A stretch of 64,000 nt of DNA from Cephalopachus bancanus. Lineage: Eukaryota > Chordata > Mammalia > Primates > Tarsiidae. Of the stretch, positions 34,355 through 46,039 are shown one piece after another. The stretch lies in contig JAPVLO010000001.1 in assembly GCA_027257055.1 (NCBI GenBank), positions 12,981,501-13,045,500 of the forward strand. The letters run 5' to 3'. The stretch's first letter is position 1; each line of letters opens with the position of its first letter. The position numbers and the translations under genes were made by a program. The notes beneath the pieces are model-generated. The model made no database searches. It was not told the DNA's origin and was given only the letters and a program-made list of their open reading frames with translations.

Positions 34355-37015
34355 TCCTATTAAAATGTATCTGGAACTATTGTAGGGAGACGTTACATGA
34401 AGCCAGGGATTCCCCAGCCCCCATGTGGATCCAAACTACAGAACTCTCTACTCTGCTAACCCGGGCATAGTCTTAGGGCCTAGATAGTTGTTAGATAAAC
34501 ATCACAGTCAATTACTAGGGTATGATGAGCTGAATGAACATTAAATATTTAACCTCTCCACAGATCCCTCTGCTTCAGTCAAGGTTTGTTGAGCTTCAGA
34601 AGATAGAAGTCAGACCCCTTCTAGTTAGATTCTTTAACCGTAATCTCTTAAATCACTAAGTGAGGCCTTTTATGTTTAGTTGTGTGGCACCTCCATTGTG
34701 TAAGGAGCTTGCAGGCACATATTAATCACTACTTGAAGAGTCTGATTATACCTGCTCTACTTACAAGAAATGAAAACCAGCAGAGGCTCAAAAAAGCATG
34801 AATACTCAAAATTGGAGTAACAGTGTTAATATTCACAATAATATAAGATAAAGTCCAGGTCTTTGTGAGGATTAAAGGCACTCTCAGAATGACTCTCTAA
34901 TGATTATGCATTGTCAAGAAAATAAACAGGGGTACTGTTCTGGATAATAAAGCACTGGATAGTATTCCATAGAAGCAAGATTCCAACTGTTACGCGTGTT
35001 TGCAAAATATTTAATGATGGTATTTTAATTGCCATCAGACCATAAGGTATGAATTATGATATATTATTGGGCCGGCAGCCTTACGTTTAGCAATATAATT
35101 GGTATGAATTATTACCTATGTTCAAACACAGCCCAGTCCTATTGCTTTTTAAAATATTATTTATGAGAGGTCTCTAAAAATTACTATCCAAATGTTTATA
35201 ATGGGTTAACGTGATTTAAAACGTATTTTCCAGGGTGGAAAAAAATATATCATCACTATTCTTAAATAGTGGTATCTAATTTAGTAGAATTATGCTTATA
35301 TAAATCTACTCAATAAAAACAGCAACTAATTAAAACCTTAGATTTATGAATAGACTTCACATATAAACATTACACAACTTGGACAAAAGGTATGTTATGA
35401 ATTCCATCGTCTAGAAGGATGGATGAATTTTTATCAAAATCCTGTTGCTGTCAGTTTTCAGCCAGACATCAAACTCAATTTATATCACAATCAAGGACCT
35501 GAAGTTATTAAATAATAACATTCTGCAATAGGACATGTTTCACCCACTGACTATGACTCTGAACTGCCCTCTTTTTTGTTTTCCAAACTTTTAAATGTAT
35601 TTTTTGTGAGTGTGAGAAGCTAATGGAATTGATTTTTATTTTAATTCTCACCAGGAAGCTTTCAATTTAAAAAAAAAAGATACTTAAATTAGCTGGCAAA
35701 AAAAAAAACTGTGTTCCAAATAAACATTTAGTGTAATTTCATTACATATTTTGGATTGTTTTTAGCTGCACATAAAAATCCATATAATGAAGATGAAAGC
35801 AATTAAATTTCTATTTATTGCAGAATAGTAAGTTCTCCGCAAAGATCATGGTTTCCCTAAACAGCAGTGCTGCTTTCAAAAGCCTAAAAATATAATACCC
35901 AACCCCATTCTTCTTCTCTTCCATCATATTCATAAGCAATGACTTTATAAAACAAATTCTACTACAAACAATGTTCTGAGCTGTGAGGTGTCCATGTGAG
36001 TTGTAAAGAGATCCATTAGATAGCAAAAGGTTGCAGCATGCTGAGTTAGGGACTGGGAAGAATAAGCTTTGTAGTTTTTTTTTTTTTTTTTCATTTCACC
36101 TAAGTACTCCAGACCCCTGGGATGTTCTATTATTGTGGTTTCAGTAAGTTTCTCTAAAATCCAGGATGCTTTATGAACTTTAAAGATGATATTTTTCAAA
36201 GGGTATGCCTTAATAGATGCCATAATACCTCTCTATCACCTGTTCTAATTTCTCAGATCATTTTTCAGGGTTTTGAAATGTGCTTTAAATATCGTTTCTG
36301 TATGCTTTGACATCAGCACAATATAAGCTGGGTTTTAGGTCGTTTACCAGATCATTGCGATGGTAGAAGAAAATGTGGATGTCTTCTCGTAAGAAAATAA
36401 TTAAAGGTGAATAAATCTATGCATTTGTTCTGATGGTTGTCCTATAATAGGAATGTATCAAATGGGTCTTTTCTTTCCTTTGAATTAGTCATGGGACGGA
36501 CACCCTGTGCATCTGCCAGCTTGCTTTTCCCTATAGCCCCAGGGAACATGTGTTGCTTCAAAGGAAGGCTAGAAAGCCTGCTCAGATGACATTTTCCTGA
36601 TGTCACCATTTGGCTTCTAAAGTCTAAAGAAAATGAAAAAGAATGAAACTATTGATAAATTCCAGGGGAGGGGGGGATCAAAGCTCTAAAGAAAAATGGA
36701 ATAAAACCAAATTCAATTTGAGGTTTTGATCTTTTAAGATTTCAGCAAACAAAGAGGCTGGCGGTCTGTGATCCAAAACAATTAATTGAAAAAAATGTAA
36801 AAATTCTGTCATTTTTAGAAGAGAGGTTTTCTTACTAAATGATCTTTTGGAAATCTATTAAACCAAATTCAATCCAACTAACTCTTGTATGATGATAATG
36901 AGAGCATGTCTGCCCAACAGGGTCCCTGGTATTGTTCATCAATATTATTGTTAGATAAAATAATTAAGTTTAATATTACAAAAACTAACTTTATGGACTT
37001 TTTAATATAAAGAGG

Positions 37016-37016
<1 letters not shown>
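34355..37016. other. intergenic or downstream AT-rich sequence, nothing recognised
   Basis: About 2.7 kb without a clear repeat. A T run at 36070-36087 has no recognisable retroposon beside it. No exon or RNA gene supported. Confidence 0.4.

Positions 37017-37071
<55 letters not shown>
37017..37071. repeat. (TG)n microsatellite
   Basis: About 27 uninterrupted TG units; Z-DNA-prone and probably polymorphic. Confidence 0.97.
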
Positions 37072-37072
<1 letters not shown>

Positions 37073-38307
37073 GCAGAAGAGCTACTTCTTCAGAAAATTA
37101 TAACTGTGTTTTGCAGTTAGAGAACAATTGTCATTCCCTTGGGCTTAGAAGCTGTTATATAAGAGGATGACAGCTGATACTTTAAAAAGCAAGAAAAGTT
37201 TCCTAGCAAAAGAGAAAAGAGGCCACAGGAAATCCACATCGTAATGGCCTCAGACAATGAAGGGTGTCAAGGGTCAGGAATTAGGAAATTAGAGGTGACA
37301 TTGTCTCATCACTGATGTGTTCTTAAGCTGTCAACGGGAACTCTTATATTCCCATCTCAGAAGAAAAGGCGAACCCTACAAAAACATCATGCTTGGAATC
37401 CAGAATATTCATAAGGCAAAATTTTGCCCACCGTGACCCAAAGAGAAAATTCACGAAAAATACAAGTTGTGACATCTCCAAGTCTCACTCCTGACAGGGG
37501 ACATTTGGCTCTTGAGTTCCCAATTCTACCTTGTTATTCAAGTAGGCTAATACTTTCAACAAATAACCACAGAATCTAGTGGCTTCTATCCAATAAACTT
37601 CTCTCCCACCCTCCTCTCTCTCTCTCTCTCTCTCTTTCTATTTTAGCATTCTCTCTTCAGTCACTGTCCTATGGCTGCTGACACATCATTCAAAGCCCAA
37701 GGGTCCTTCCATCTCACGGCTCCCATTTTTCCTTGGTCTTTGGGGGGGCCCTCACTTAGCCGGCAGACTAGAGCGCAGTGAAAATCCCCCAAGAGAGATT
37801 CACGGCCTGTTTGTAAGTGGCTCACGCCACTGTCTCTTGCCTCACATGGGCTGGAACTCAGTCATGAGGCTGTGCCTAGCTGGAGGGGAGCTATGAAATG
37901 GGGCCTTGCTCCATAACTAGGAGGAAAGGGGCACCGTTTAGTCAACCACTAGCCAGTATCTGTCATATTATGTGAGATGGGGAGCTTCTAGCTACAACTC
38001 TCTAAAATCGATTTGATATTTCCTCCTGGGTTTAGGAGGTGCACGTGGCCGCTAATCTTCTACCAACCAGGAGATGCAGAAAATTCCCTGCCCCAGCAGT
38101 CCCTGGTCATCTCTTTCCCAGCTTTCCCTTGTAAGTCTCCCTTTGTCCAGACCTAGAAGCCAACAGAGTGAGGATGGGTGGGAGGAGAGTGAGAGGAAAT
38201 TGGAAAGTTTTCACTTGGCTGGGAGGCTTCTGCTTTCTGGGCCTGTGGTCCAAGCAGAGTCCCGGGAGGGGCTGGCAGCGCAACATGCTGTGTTTCCTCT
38301 TGTGGCG
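37072..38307. other. sequence with a (CT)n tract and a possible LTR remnant
   Basis: (CT)n at about 37612-37636. The 37540-38060 part (AACCACAGAATCTAGTGGCTT, GCTCACGCCACTGTCTCTTG, GGAGGGGAGCTATGAAATG) resembles a dispersed LTR-like mammalian repeat, but I could not assign the family. Confidence 0.35.
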
Positions 38308-38555
38308 GTACCAAAGTGAGTGTCAGATAGGTGGCTGTTTATATCATATCTATGTCATATGCAAACGTTACAAGGGACAGGAAAGAGAACCTGCTCCTGT
38401 CTCTTGGGCCGATCAGCAAGATTAAAGACACAAAAAGTGATTGCAGAGAGGATTAAGAGACACTGATGAAAAGATTTTTTGACCAACTGCCCCATCCTCA
38501 CCTTTAGGGATTGTATGGGTCCTCAGTGTTGAGCCTGGTGATAGGGGGCTTCGTG
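38308..38555 (+). repeat. inverted repeat, left arm (~250 bp)
   Basis: Aligns along its whole length, by eye at roughly 85%, with the reverse complement of 39102-39353. Anchors include ACCAAAGTGAGTGTCA, AGAGAACCTGCTCCTGTCTC, GACACAAAAAGTG and GTGATAGGGGGCTTC. Family not recognised. Confidence 0.85.
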
Positions 38556-38742
38556 GGATCTGGAGACCCTCTGTGCGGTCCTCTTTCATACCAGTCCTGG
38601 GCACAAAGATACATCTTTATTCCTAGTGCTATGGACACTGCTTCCTGAACCCTTGGGCATCAGAAGGACTCCCTTTGTCCTCTTTCCCTGAGGCCTTCCC
38701 AGTCTCTCCTGGAGACCCCCGTGAGACAGTATTTTTGCCCAT

Positions 38743-38868
38743 CAAAGTGTGACCCAGTGATCAGCAGCAATGACATCGCCTGGGAGCCTCGCCACCTCAA
38801 CCCTGGACCCACTGAATCTAAATCTGTAGAGGAGTCTTGTGCACACTAATATCTGAGAAACTCTGTTC
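38743..38868 (+). mobile_element. MER5-type (hAT-Charlie) element
   Basis: Starts CAAAGTGTGACCCAGTGATC and contains ACATCGCCTGGGAGC and ACCCACTGAATCTAAATCTG, ending GAGAAACTCTG as an imperfect inverted repeat of the start. Non-autonomous fossil lying in the spacer between the two inverted-repeat arms. Confidence 0.7.
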
Positions 38869-39101
38869 TGGAGCTGACCCTGGTGGTTGGAGCGCCCCTC
38901 GTGCAGTCCCTGCCCAGCAGGCAGGCTGAGCCCTGAGCTGGAGCCATCTTGGCCTTCCCTCCAAAGCCCTTCGGCGGCCTGGAAGGTTTCTCGGGAGATA
39001 TTTATATTCCCAGGCCAACTCCATGGGTCATGGACCAGGTCTTGTTTCTCTGTGTCTTTCCAGTGCAGTAAACACTTTTCCTCGTGCTCTCTGAGCTCTC
39101 G

Positions 39102-39353
39102 TGGAAGCCCCCTATCACTAGGTTCAGCACTGAGGACCCATAATATCCCTAAAGGTGTGGACTGGGCTGACAATTGGTCAAGAAATCTTTGCATCAGTGT
39201 CTCCTAATCCTCTCTGCAACCACTTTTTGTGTCTCTAATCTTGCTGATGGGCCAAAGAGACAGGAGCAGGTTCTCTTTCCTTTCCCTTGTAAAGCTTGCA
39301 TAGGATATAGACATGATATAGACAGGGCCACTTATTTGACACTCACTTTGGTA
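39102..39353 (-). repeat. inverted repeat, right arm (~250 bp)
   Basis: Reverse-complement partner of 38308-38555; the two arms are separated by about 546 bp. Together they could form a long hairpin. It is either one element inserted twice in opposite orientations or the ends of a fold-back element. Confidence 0.85.
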
Positions 39354-39524
39354 TGCCTATCACAATCATGTTGATGTTTTGATGGAAAATGAGACAGAAA
39401 GTCTCACGCTAATGTCTTGTTATAGATATATTCTTAAAAGTATATAACACATGACCTTTAGTTAAACACTCCATAATTACTCACTAATTCAGATGTTCTT
39501 ACCCTAACAACAAAAACCATGCTT

Positions 39525-39824
39525 TTGTTTTTTGGGGTTTTTTTAGTTGGAGTCTTACTTTGTCGCCCAAACTGGAGTGCAGTGGCGTACTCACGGCCAC
39601 CGCAACCTCGACTTGCTGGGCTCAGGTGATCCTTCCGCCTAAGCCTTCCAAGTAGCTGGAACTATAGGCATGAGCCGCCACACCTGGCTAATTTTTTTGA
39701 CTTATTGAAGAGATGAGGTCTCCCCAGGTTTCCCGGGCTGGTCTCGAACCTGTGAGCTCAGGCAATCCCCTCACCTCGGCCTCCCAAAGTACTGGGACTA
39801 TAAGCGTGAGCCACCACACCAGGC
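39525..39824 (-). mobile_element. Alu SINE, full dimer
   Basis: Reverse-strand dimer from the T-rich tail at 39525 to AGGCC at 39824, with GACTTATTGAAGAGATGAGG in the linker (the complement of the lineage-specific AATAAATC linker, mutated). A diverged duplication AACAACAMMA...CTTTTG may flank it. Confidence 0.9.
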
Positions 39825-41309
39825 CTCAACAACACCACTTTTGTAAAAATGTGCTTCTAACAGCAGTGGACACACCCCCTTAAGAATTTCTCCACTTCTA
39901 TCATTCTGCAGCTAGAGAAATCATGACTGAATTCATCTTTCATTCTTGCTTGGAAGAGCAATGCTACTGAGATTAAAACATACTGATTTAGGAGCGTTCT
40001 CTTTATTGGAGTCCATGCCTCGTGCTGCAGAAATGGCATAGGCCAAGATATTGGTGATATTATGTCCAACAGAGAACTGCTAAGAGAAAGGGTTCGAAAT
40101 TAAGAATCAACTATGGGAAATGGGTGCTCTTGACACGCCAGAAGCCATCGCTGATCTAGTTAGAGAACAGAGTAGTTTTCACCCAGGATGGTTATTCCTT
40201 TCGGCTCATCTCACCTCCTTGAAACAACTTGTCATCAGGGAGCAAAGAATGAGGAATGTGGAGACTTGAATTTTAGCTCAGGCTTTGTGACCACTGAGCT
40301 GTGTCTGAGAGTTGATTTCACTGAGCCTGTCTTCTTGCAGATAAGACGCAGTCATGGCACTGGGTTGTTAGGAGTATCAAAAATTAAGCTTGGGAGAACC
40401 CCTGGGAATCTACAAGGGCAAAACAAATTGAGGTATAAGGATGCTCACTGGGGAGGAAGGTGGGTCTGAGGATAAAAAGATGAGAGGTAGGACACAGGCT
40501 AAACGGTCTCAGAACTGATCCATCCAGGCTAATCCCCAATAGGTAGCATAAGGTTGTCTTGGAATCCCTGTGACCTCTTCCTGCACACCATGGTGGTTTG
40601 TGATCTCTCAGTGACATGAACCCTTTTTGCTTTCCATATCAGAAATGAGATATCAGGTTTCCAACTCACTGCCTTCTTTTCTAGGGAAGAAAAGGGTTCT
40701 CGAATGTGCTTGAACTTAGAAGAAAATAGCGGCCCCTATGCTGTGATTCCAGGTTCCTGTCCTTCCCGGGGTCTTCAGGATATGTTCCTACAACAACCAC
40801 CATTGACATGACCTGTGTTTCAGCTTAGCTATGTTTATTTTTTATTCCATGCAATTGATCATTGATATTTATTAAAAGACAACATGTTATTTTCCATTTC
40901 TATTTTTCTGCCCTTACACTGAAAAAAAGATCTAGTTAAAACCGCATGACAGAAGCCTGAATTGATATATAAGTTACCTACATGTTGGTAGGTATTACAT
41001 GCAGACCTAGTGTGTTGCAGGGTGTAGGAGAGCAACAGTGCCTTCTTGAATTTCACAAACTTACAACTTAAATAAATTGCCCCTCTAGGCAGATGCAATA
41101 TCTGATGAAGTCAAAGGTTCATGCCACAGTCCACCTCAGTTTTCTCAGAAACAGCCTAGAAATGTTTCCACAGAGGACCAGTGTCCACCACAGAATCTCA
41201 AGGAAAGAATAATTCCATGAAGACAAAGTTTATTTTCTGTGTCGTTACCACTCCTGATACTGATTGAGAAAGATACCCCTGGCAAAAAGGATGATGGAAT
41301 TGGTGGAAA
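39825..41309. other. sequence with a weak MIR, otherwise unrecognised
   Basis: A MIR-like scrap may lie at 40250-40400 (GACCACTGAGCTGTGTCTGA). No exon or RNA gene seen. Confidence 0.35.
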
Positions 41310-41455
41310 TGATAGCTAACATTTACTCAGTACTTACCGTGTACTAAGAATTTTGCTAGGAGTTCTTCATTTATGTAGTGGTCTGCATGTAACTCATTCA
41401 GTCTTAAAGCAAATGTGTGAAATGTGTTGTATTATTGTCCCTGTCAGTGAAGACT
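41310..41455 (+). mobile_element. MIR SINE, middle part
   Basis: ATAGCTAACATTTACTCAGTACTTACC follows the MIRb/L2-like 'aatagctaacatttattgagcacttac' consensus, then GTGTACTAAG and TATTATTGTCCCTG. Confidence 0.65.
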
Positions 41456-41459
41456 TAAG

Positions 41460-41515
41460 AATATATCTCCAACTCTGACACTCTTCTTATGAAGAGATGG
41501 AGTGTAATCTCCTCT
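41460..41515 (+). mobile_element. MaLR MLT1 LTR, part before the insertion
   Basis: Pyrimidine-rich part ending GTGTAATCTCCTCT, corresponding to the MLT1 'gtcccctcctct' segment. It resumes at 41597 with TTGAATGTAGCC, so the 41516-41596 piece is a later insertion. Confidence 0.6.
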
Positions 41516-41596
41516 ATTTTTTTTCTGAGAAAGTAGGACTTACTGAGAGGCCAGAAAATCTCCCACAGTGGGAGGAAACCTCAGGGGGCTGCCCTA
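41516..41596 (-). mobile_element. short retroposon: 68-nt body plus tail, second copy
   Basis: The body at 41527-41594 aligns without gaps to 12957-13024 (15 differences in 68). A short T-rich tail precedes it, so the RNA sense is minus. The duplication TAATCTCCTCT / TAATCTCTTCT is at 41505-41515 and 41597-41607, and an MLT1 LTR is continuous across the insertion. The RNA sense would start GGGCAGCCCCCTGAGG and contains a CTCCCAC/GTGGGAG stem with a one-base loop enclosed by CTGAG/CTCAG. Source RNA unknown. Confidence 0.75.
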
Positions 41597-41965
41597 TAAT
41601 CTCTTCTTGAATGTAGCCTTCCCTTAGTGACTTACTGATAACAGATGCTGCCAGACTTCTGAACTTGGGTCATAAAATGTGATACAGCTTCCGTCTGACC
41701 CTCTTGAGATGTTCATCTGGAATCTAGGCACCACAGGGTGGAAACTCCCGGTGACATGAGGTGTTTCTGTAAACAGTCCCTGCTGAAGTCCCACTCAGCA
41801 TCCTACATGAGCTTCCAGCCAGGTGTGTGAGGAAGCTTTACCATGACACCAGCCTCAGCCACTCTCTGATTGCAACTGCATGAGTGGCCATGGACTAGAG
41901 GTACCTAGCTGAGACCAGTCTCCTCCCAGAACTGGAGGGGCGATGGCAATAAACGGCCATCACCT
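41597..41965 (+). mobile_element. MaLR MLT1 LTR, part after the insertion
   Basis: TTAGTGACTTACTGATAACAG, ATACAGCTTCCGTCTGACCC, TGCAACTGCATGAGTGGCCA and GCTGAGACCAG follow the MLT1 LTR order. Ends before the expected AATAAA and TA-type 3' terminus, so it is truncated. Confidence 0.7.
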
Positions 41966-42612
41966 TACACCAGTGTGTGTGGGTTCTCCAGAAAGCGGAA
42001 TCAACAGGACAGACAGGAAAGCTCGATTCTTGCTCAAGTATTATTCCTGACCGGTGCCGATTTGACTCAGGGAAAGTGTGATAGGCTGTCCGTCAGAGGA
42101 ACTCAGGCTGACAGAGCGGCGGCTCTAAAGACACATGCCCTCAGTGTCAGCTTAGTCATCAGCCCCCAGTCAGAAGAATGTGGTGGATCACTGAGGAGCA
42201 CAGGAGGGAGGTTTCTACGGGACAGACCTGCAAACAGAAGGCAACCATTCTCTCATTTCATTGGCTAGAGCCAAGTCACGTGACCACAAACAACAGACTG
42301 AAACATGGAGAAGATGAGAGCGCAGGAAGAAGAGAAAATGGAATAAGCTCAGGGTGGCCATTCTCTGCTGTGCGATTAAGACAAAAAAATTAAATTAAAT
42401 TAAATCCTAGCGTCATAGCTACTGATTAAGTAAGATGGCAGAATGTAGTGACATTGCTTTGGAGATGTCTAGACTTGGAAGCTGGTGAACACTTAGCCCT
42501 GAGCCAGGAGAGGGCAGGGCGGAAGAAATAGAAAGGAAATGGAATTCACCCTCACCTTGGATTTGTCATGCGTGAGCGTGAGGATGACACTGACTGAATG
42601 CAACCACTATGC
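41966..42612. other. sequence with ORFs on the + strand, nothing recognised
   Basis: Two overlapping + strand ORFs of 97 and 71 codons (41975-42268 and 42178-42393) carry no recognisable domain. CpG density is slightly raised. Confidence 0.35.
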
Positions 42613-42801
42613 GTTTTTTGTTTTTTGTTTTTTTTTTGAGTCGGAGTCTCACTCTGTCGCCCAGGCTGGAGTGCAGCGGCCGCTCCCGGCCGCCGCAGCC
42701 TCGACCTGCTGGGCTCCGGCGAGCCTTCCGCCTCCGCCTTCCGAGTCGCCGGAATTACAAGCATGCGCCGCCACGCCCGGCTGATTTTTGGATTTTTTGT
42801 A
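42613..42801 (-). mobile_element. Alu right arm only, CpG-rich (5'-truncated, young)
   Basis: Reverse-strand T tail (42613-42637), then a right arm with almost no CpG decay (GCGGCCGCTCCCGGCCGCCG, CTCCGGCGAGCCTTCCGCC). It stops in the linker complement (ATTTTTGGATTTTTTGTAG); the left arm is absent. The many CpGs argue for a recent insertion. Confidence 0.88.
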
Positions 42802-43924
42802 GTCAGCTGAGAAATAGAACTGACATTTTGGTACCAAATTCACAGGGAAGCCCGCTGAAATAGTCTCTGTGAATATACTTTTATGGATGGGACATGGAAA
42901 GCAAGTTCATTTATTCAGACTTAAACATGTATTTCTAAAGCTCGTCCCCTGCATTGGCATTGAATGCATGGTGGTGTTAGGACAGATATAATTCCAGCTC
43001 CTAGGAAGTAACAGTGTAGTGGGGAGAAAAAAATTGTTAGAAAAACTATTCAACATATAGTTATTTAAAAGGCAATGTTATCAAGTACTCTGAAGGTGTA
43101 GGGTATTTTTTAAAATCTAAATAAAAATCTGACTTGCTTAAAGGAATCATGAAAGTATTTTCGAAATGGTGTTTATACTGAGCTGCAAGAACCAGTTAAA
43201 ATGAACAGGTAAAAAAGGCAAAATAGAGGACGTGACTCAGTTACCTTGACAAATGTAGAAAGTCCCAGAAATGTGAAACTCAAATGTTCTTTTTGTTAAA
43301 TGACTCTCCTAAGTTCTCAAAAATTCTATCTATGTGCCTTCACTATGGCACCTGCTAGCTGGTATCATAATTTCTGTCATGCCCAGTAAACTTTGGGGAG
43401 TTCAGAAATCTTGGTGTTCTTCAGCTCACAAAACAGTTCTCAGTGCAAAGAGAACAGAAATTTATTATTAAGGAATGAATAAACTAGAGGATGCACAAAG
43501 GAATGAATGGATGAAACCAACTCAAGAGTTTTCAAGCATGTGACACTTACGATATACTTCTGCTCCCTCCCACATCCACAAAAATAATGTAACAAATATT
43601 TTTTAATGTATACACATGACTTTTGTGGGTCAGAAAATGGCTTTTAAAATCCCTTACCCGTATGACATCGCGGCAGGAGAACTACAAAGAAAACCACAGC
43701 CTGACGTTCATGCAGGAGAGCCTCTGCAGAAGAAGGGCAGATCCCGTGGCACGCCATGGACATGCAAGGGACCCAGGACCCCCTGAAGGTATGTACCTCG
43801 GGAACCTCTTTAAGAGAAGCCATGTGTCAGCCCTAGGCATCTCCCTTTCTCTACGATTGGTCAAGCAGAGTATATTGGGTCAGTGCATGTAGAAGGCTCA
43901 TTCAGAGAGAAAGTGCCTGTGTCC
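42802..43924. other. downstream sequence with one exon-like block
   Basis: Nothing recognised except an exon-like interval at 43634-43788, flanked by CAG and a GTATGT donor; see the findings. Confidence 0.35.
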
Positions 43925-44190
43925 TAGAGTCTGAATGTTGCCTACTCTCCCCACCCATCAATCACATATTGGAATCTAATATCATGTTAAGAGGTGGGGC
44001 TTTGGGGAGTGATGGAGTCGTAGGATTAATGTCTCTACAAAAGAAGTTCGAGTGAGATCCCGCGTCCCCTCTCCCATGAGAGAACACAGAAAGAAGGCAC
44101 CATCTCATCTATGAATCAGAGATCCCCCTCCAGACACTGAGTCTGCTGGTGCCTTGACCTCTGACTTCCTGTTCTCTAGAACCAAGCAAT
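43925..44190 (+). mobile_element. MaLR solo LTR (MST/MLT1 type)
   Basis: Order on the + strand: CATATTGGAATCTAATATCA, AAGAGGTGGGGCTTTGGGG, GAGAACACAGAAAGAAGGCA, CATCTCATCTATGAATCAGAG, CTGCTGGTGCCTTGACCTC. This is the standard MST/MLT1 LTR series, with an eroded 3' end. Confidence 0.85.
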
Positions 44191-45225
44191 ACATTTCGTC
44201 ATTATACTTTTTCCATTCTTTGATGTTTTATCACAACACCTCAAAAAATGAAGACACGCAGATATCAAGGACCCTTCAGCCACTCAAACTAGTCAAGAAA
44301 GAATGCTTCATCCTCCTATCTCTCAATGAAAACAACATCAACACACACAGAAGCCAAGGGTGCATATTATACCCCTTCCCTAAGGTGGCAGCACAAACAA
44401 ATTCAGCATAGAAGACGAATTAAGGGTCACCAAGGACTGGAGGAAAAAAAAACAGACAATAACCTCACACAAGAAAGAGATGATGCCCAAAGACATGGAG
44501 ACATTAGAGCAAGCAGAATACCGTGTTGACACAACACATGGGAGGTGATTTTGGTGACAGCTTTCCAGTTTGGTAAGTGGAGACTGGGCCCTGGAGTTGG
44601 CTTCCTCCTTTTGCAGGCATCTTCCTGATTTTTTCAAATTCAGTCTTTCCCTTGGCAGTCTGGTTTTTTAGGACAGGAATCTTTCCTTAAATCTAGGTCT
44701 GAAGACTATCCTTCAACCACCCTTCCCACCGAAAGATCCCATAAACCATTTAATACCCTGGAAAAAAAAATATGAGTAAACTCGCTAGAGCTGACTGTTT
44801 CTTCACTGAACCTTCTTCAATGCAGTAATTGACACCAGAGGTAGCTGGAGATAATAGACTCTCAGGGAAATGGGAGTCTGAAAGGTATTATCAGAACTGG
44901 TAAGATTTGAAGGCAGCCAAGTTTCTACTAGCCTTAAAGGATGGGACACTGATAGTTCACAGTATCTGGTGGTGAGAGAGATACTTAAATTATCCCCTGT
45001 GGTTGTGAGAAATAAAGTGCCCATTGCAGGGAGGCTTTGGTGGGCTACACACCTGGCGTCGTAGACAAGGACGGCAAAAATGAGAAGCATTGTAACTAGA
45101 GAGGGTGTTTGGTTGTTTTTCTACTGTGTTCGAAATCTCAAAGGCAGAAAAACCCAAGGACTTTCATTCTCAGCTCATAGCACAGTAAGGAGACCATGGT
45201 TACTGCTATGACTTTAAGAATTTCT
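44191..45225. other. sequence, nothing recognised
   Basis: Mixed composition, with a short A run at 44760-44770. Short ORFs only. Confidence 0.4.
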
Positions 45226-45518
45226 GGGCCAGGCGTGGTGGCTCAAGCCTGTAATACCAGTACTTTGGGAGGCCAAGGCAAGAGGCTTGCATTAGTCCAG
45301 GGGTTTGAGACCAGCCTGGGCAACATGACGAGACCGCGTCTCTATAAAAAAAAAAAAAAAGAAGCCGGGCATAGTGGTATGTGCCTGTAGTTCCAGCTAC
45401 TTGGAAGGCTTAGGCAGAAGGATCGCCTGAGCCCAGCAGGTCAAGGGTGCGGTAGACGTGAGCGTGCCGTTACACCACTCAAACCTGGGCAGCAGAGTGA
45501 GACTCTAACTCAAAAAAA
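45226..45518 (+). mobile_element. Alu SINE, full dimer with TSD
   Basis: GGCCAGGCGTGGTGGCTCAAG through GACTCTAACTC and an A run. Duplication AAGAATTTCT at 45216-45225 and 45519-45528. Intermediate type: the linker is a plain A run and the right arm has GGATCGCCTGAGCCC. Confidence 0.92.
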
Positions 45519-45831
45519 AAGAATTTCTTATCTGTAATTAACTGTGCAGTAGACATAGTTAGAAGAAAACCAATGTCTAATCCTGTCTGAGGTTTGCAGA
45601 GTCAATGAATTCTCAAGATTAAGCCACTGGTTGCAAATATGTGGGACCCAAACAATCGGAACAGGGACTAATGAGAAAATTTATCTACTCTGAATACCCA
45701 AGGGTTTCCAAGTCCTTGAACCTCTCCTGCCAGCATGAGGGGCTCTTTCTTCTTTCTTCATGGCACTATTCTAGTCTTACTAAAGACCAAACATTAAACT
45801 CCCCTCAGGGATTTTCTTAGGAATGCATGTC

Positions 45832-45858
45832 TTTTTGTTTTTGTTTTTGTTTTTGTTT
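45832..45858. repeat. (TTTTTG)n microsatellite
   Basis: About four to five TTTTTG hexamers in a row, immediately upstream of a MER5-like element. Confidence 0.85.
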
Positions 45859-45861
45859 AGC

Positions 45862-45990
45862 CTTGACAGCATGTTAAGATCACCTGGGATCTTTCCAAAA
45901 CCCTAAGGTACAGGCTGTACCTCAGATCAATTAAATCAGAATCTCTGAATGTGGAGCCCAGTCATAAGCATGTGTATAGAGCTCCACAGG
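45862..45990 (+). mobile_element. MER5-like (hAT-Charlie) element
   Basis: GATCACCTGGGATCTTTCC and AATTAAATCAGAATCTCTGA plus CATAAGCATGTG follow the MER5 family order (agcatcacctgggagctt...ctgaatcagaatctctg). Confidence 0.55.
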
Positions 45991-46039
45991 AAATTACAAG
46001 GTGTCTAAGATGGAGACTTTCTCCTGAGATGATCCTATG

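Noticed and set aside
42539..42863. Overlapping ORFs on both strands at 42.6 kb
   Set aside because: They lie within a young CpG-rich Alu right arm, whose arms often give open frames in several phases.
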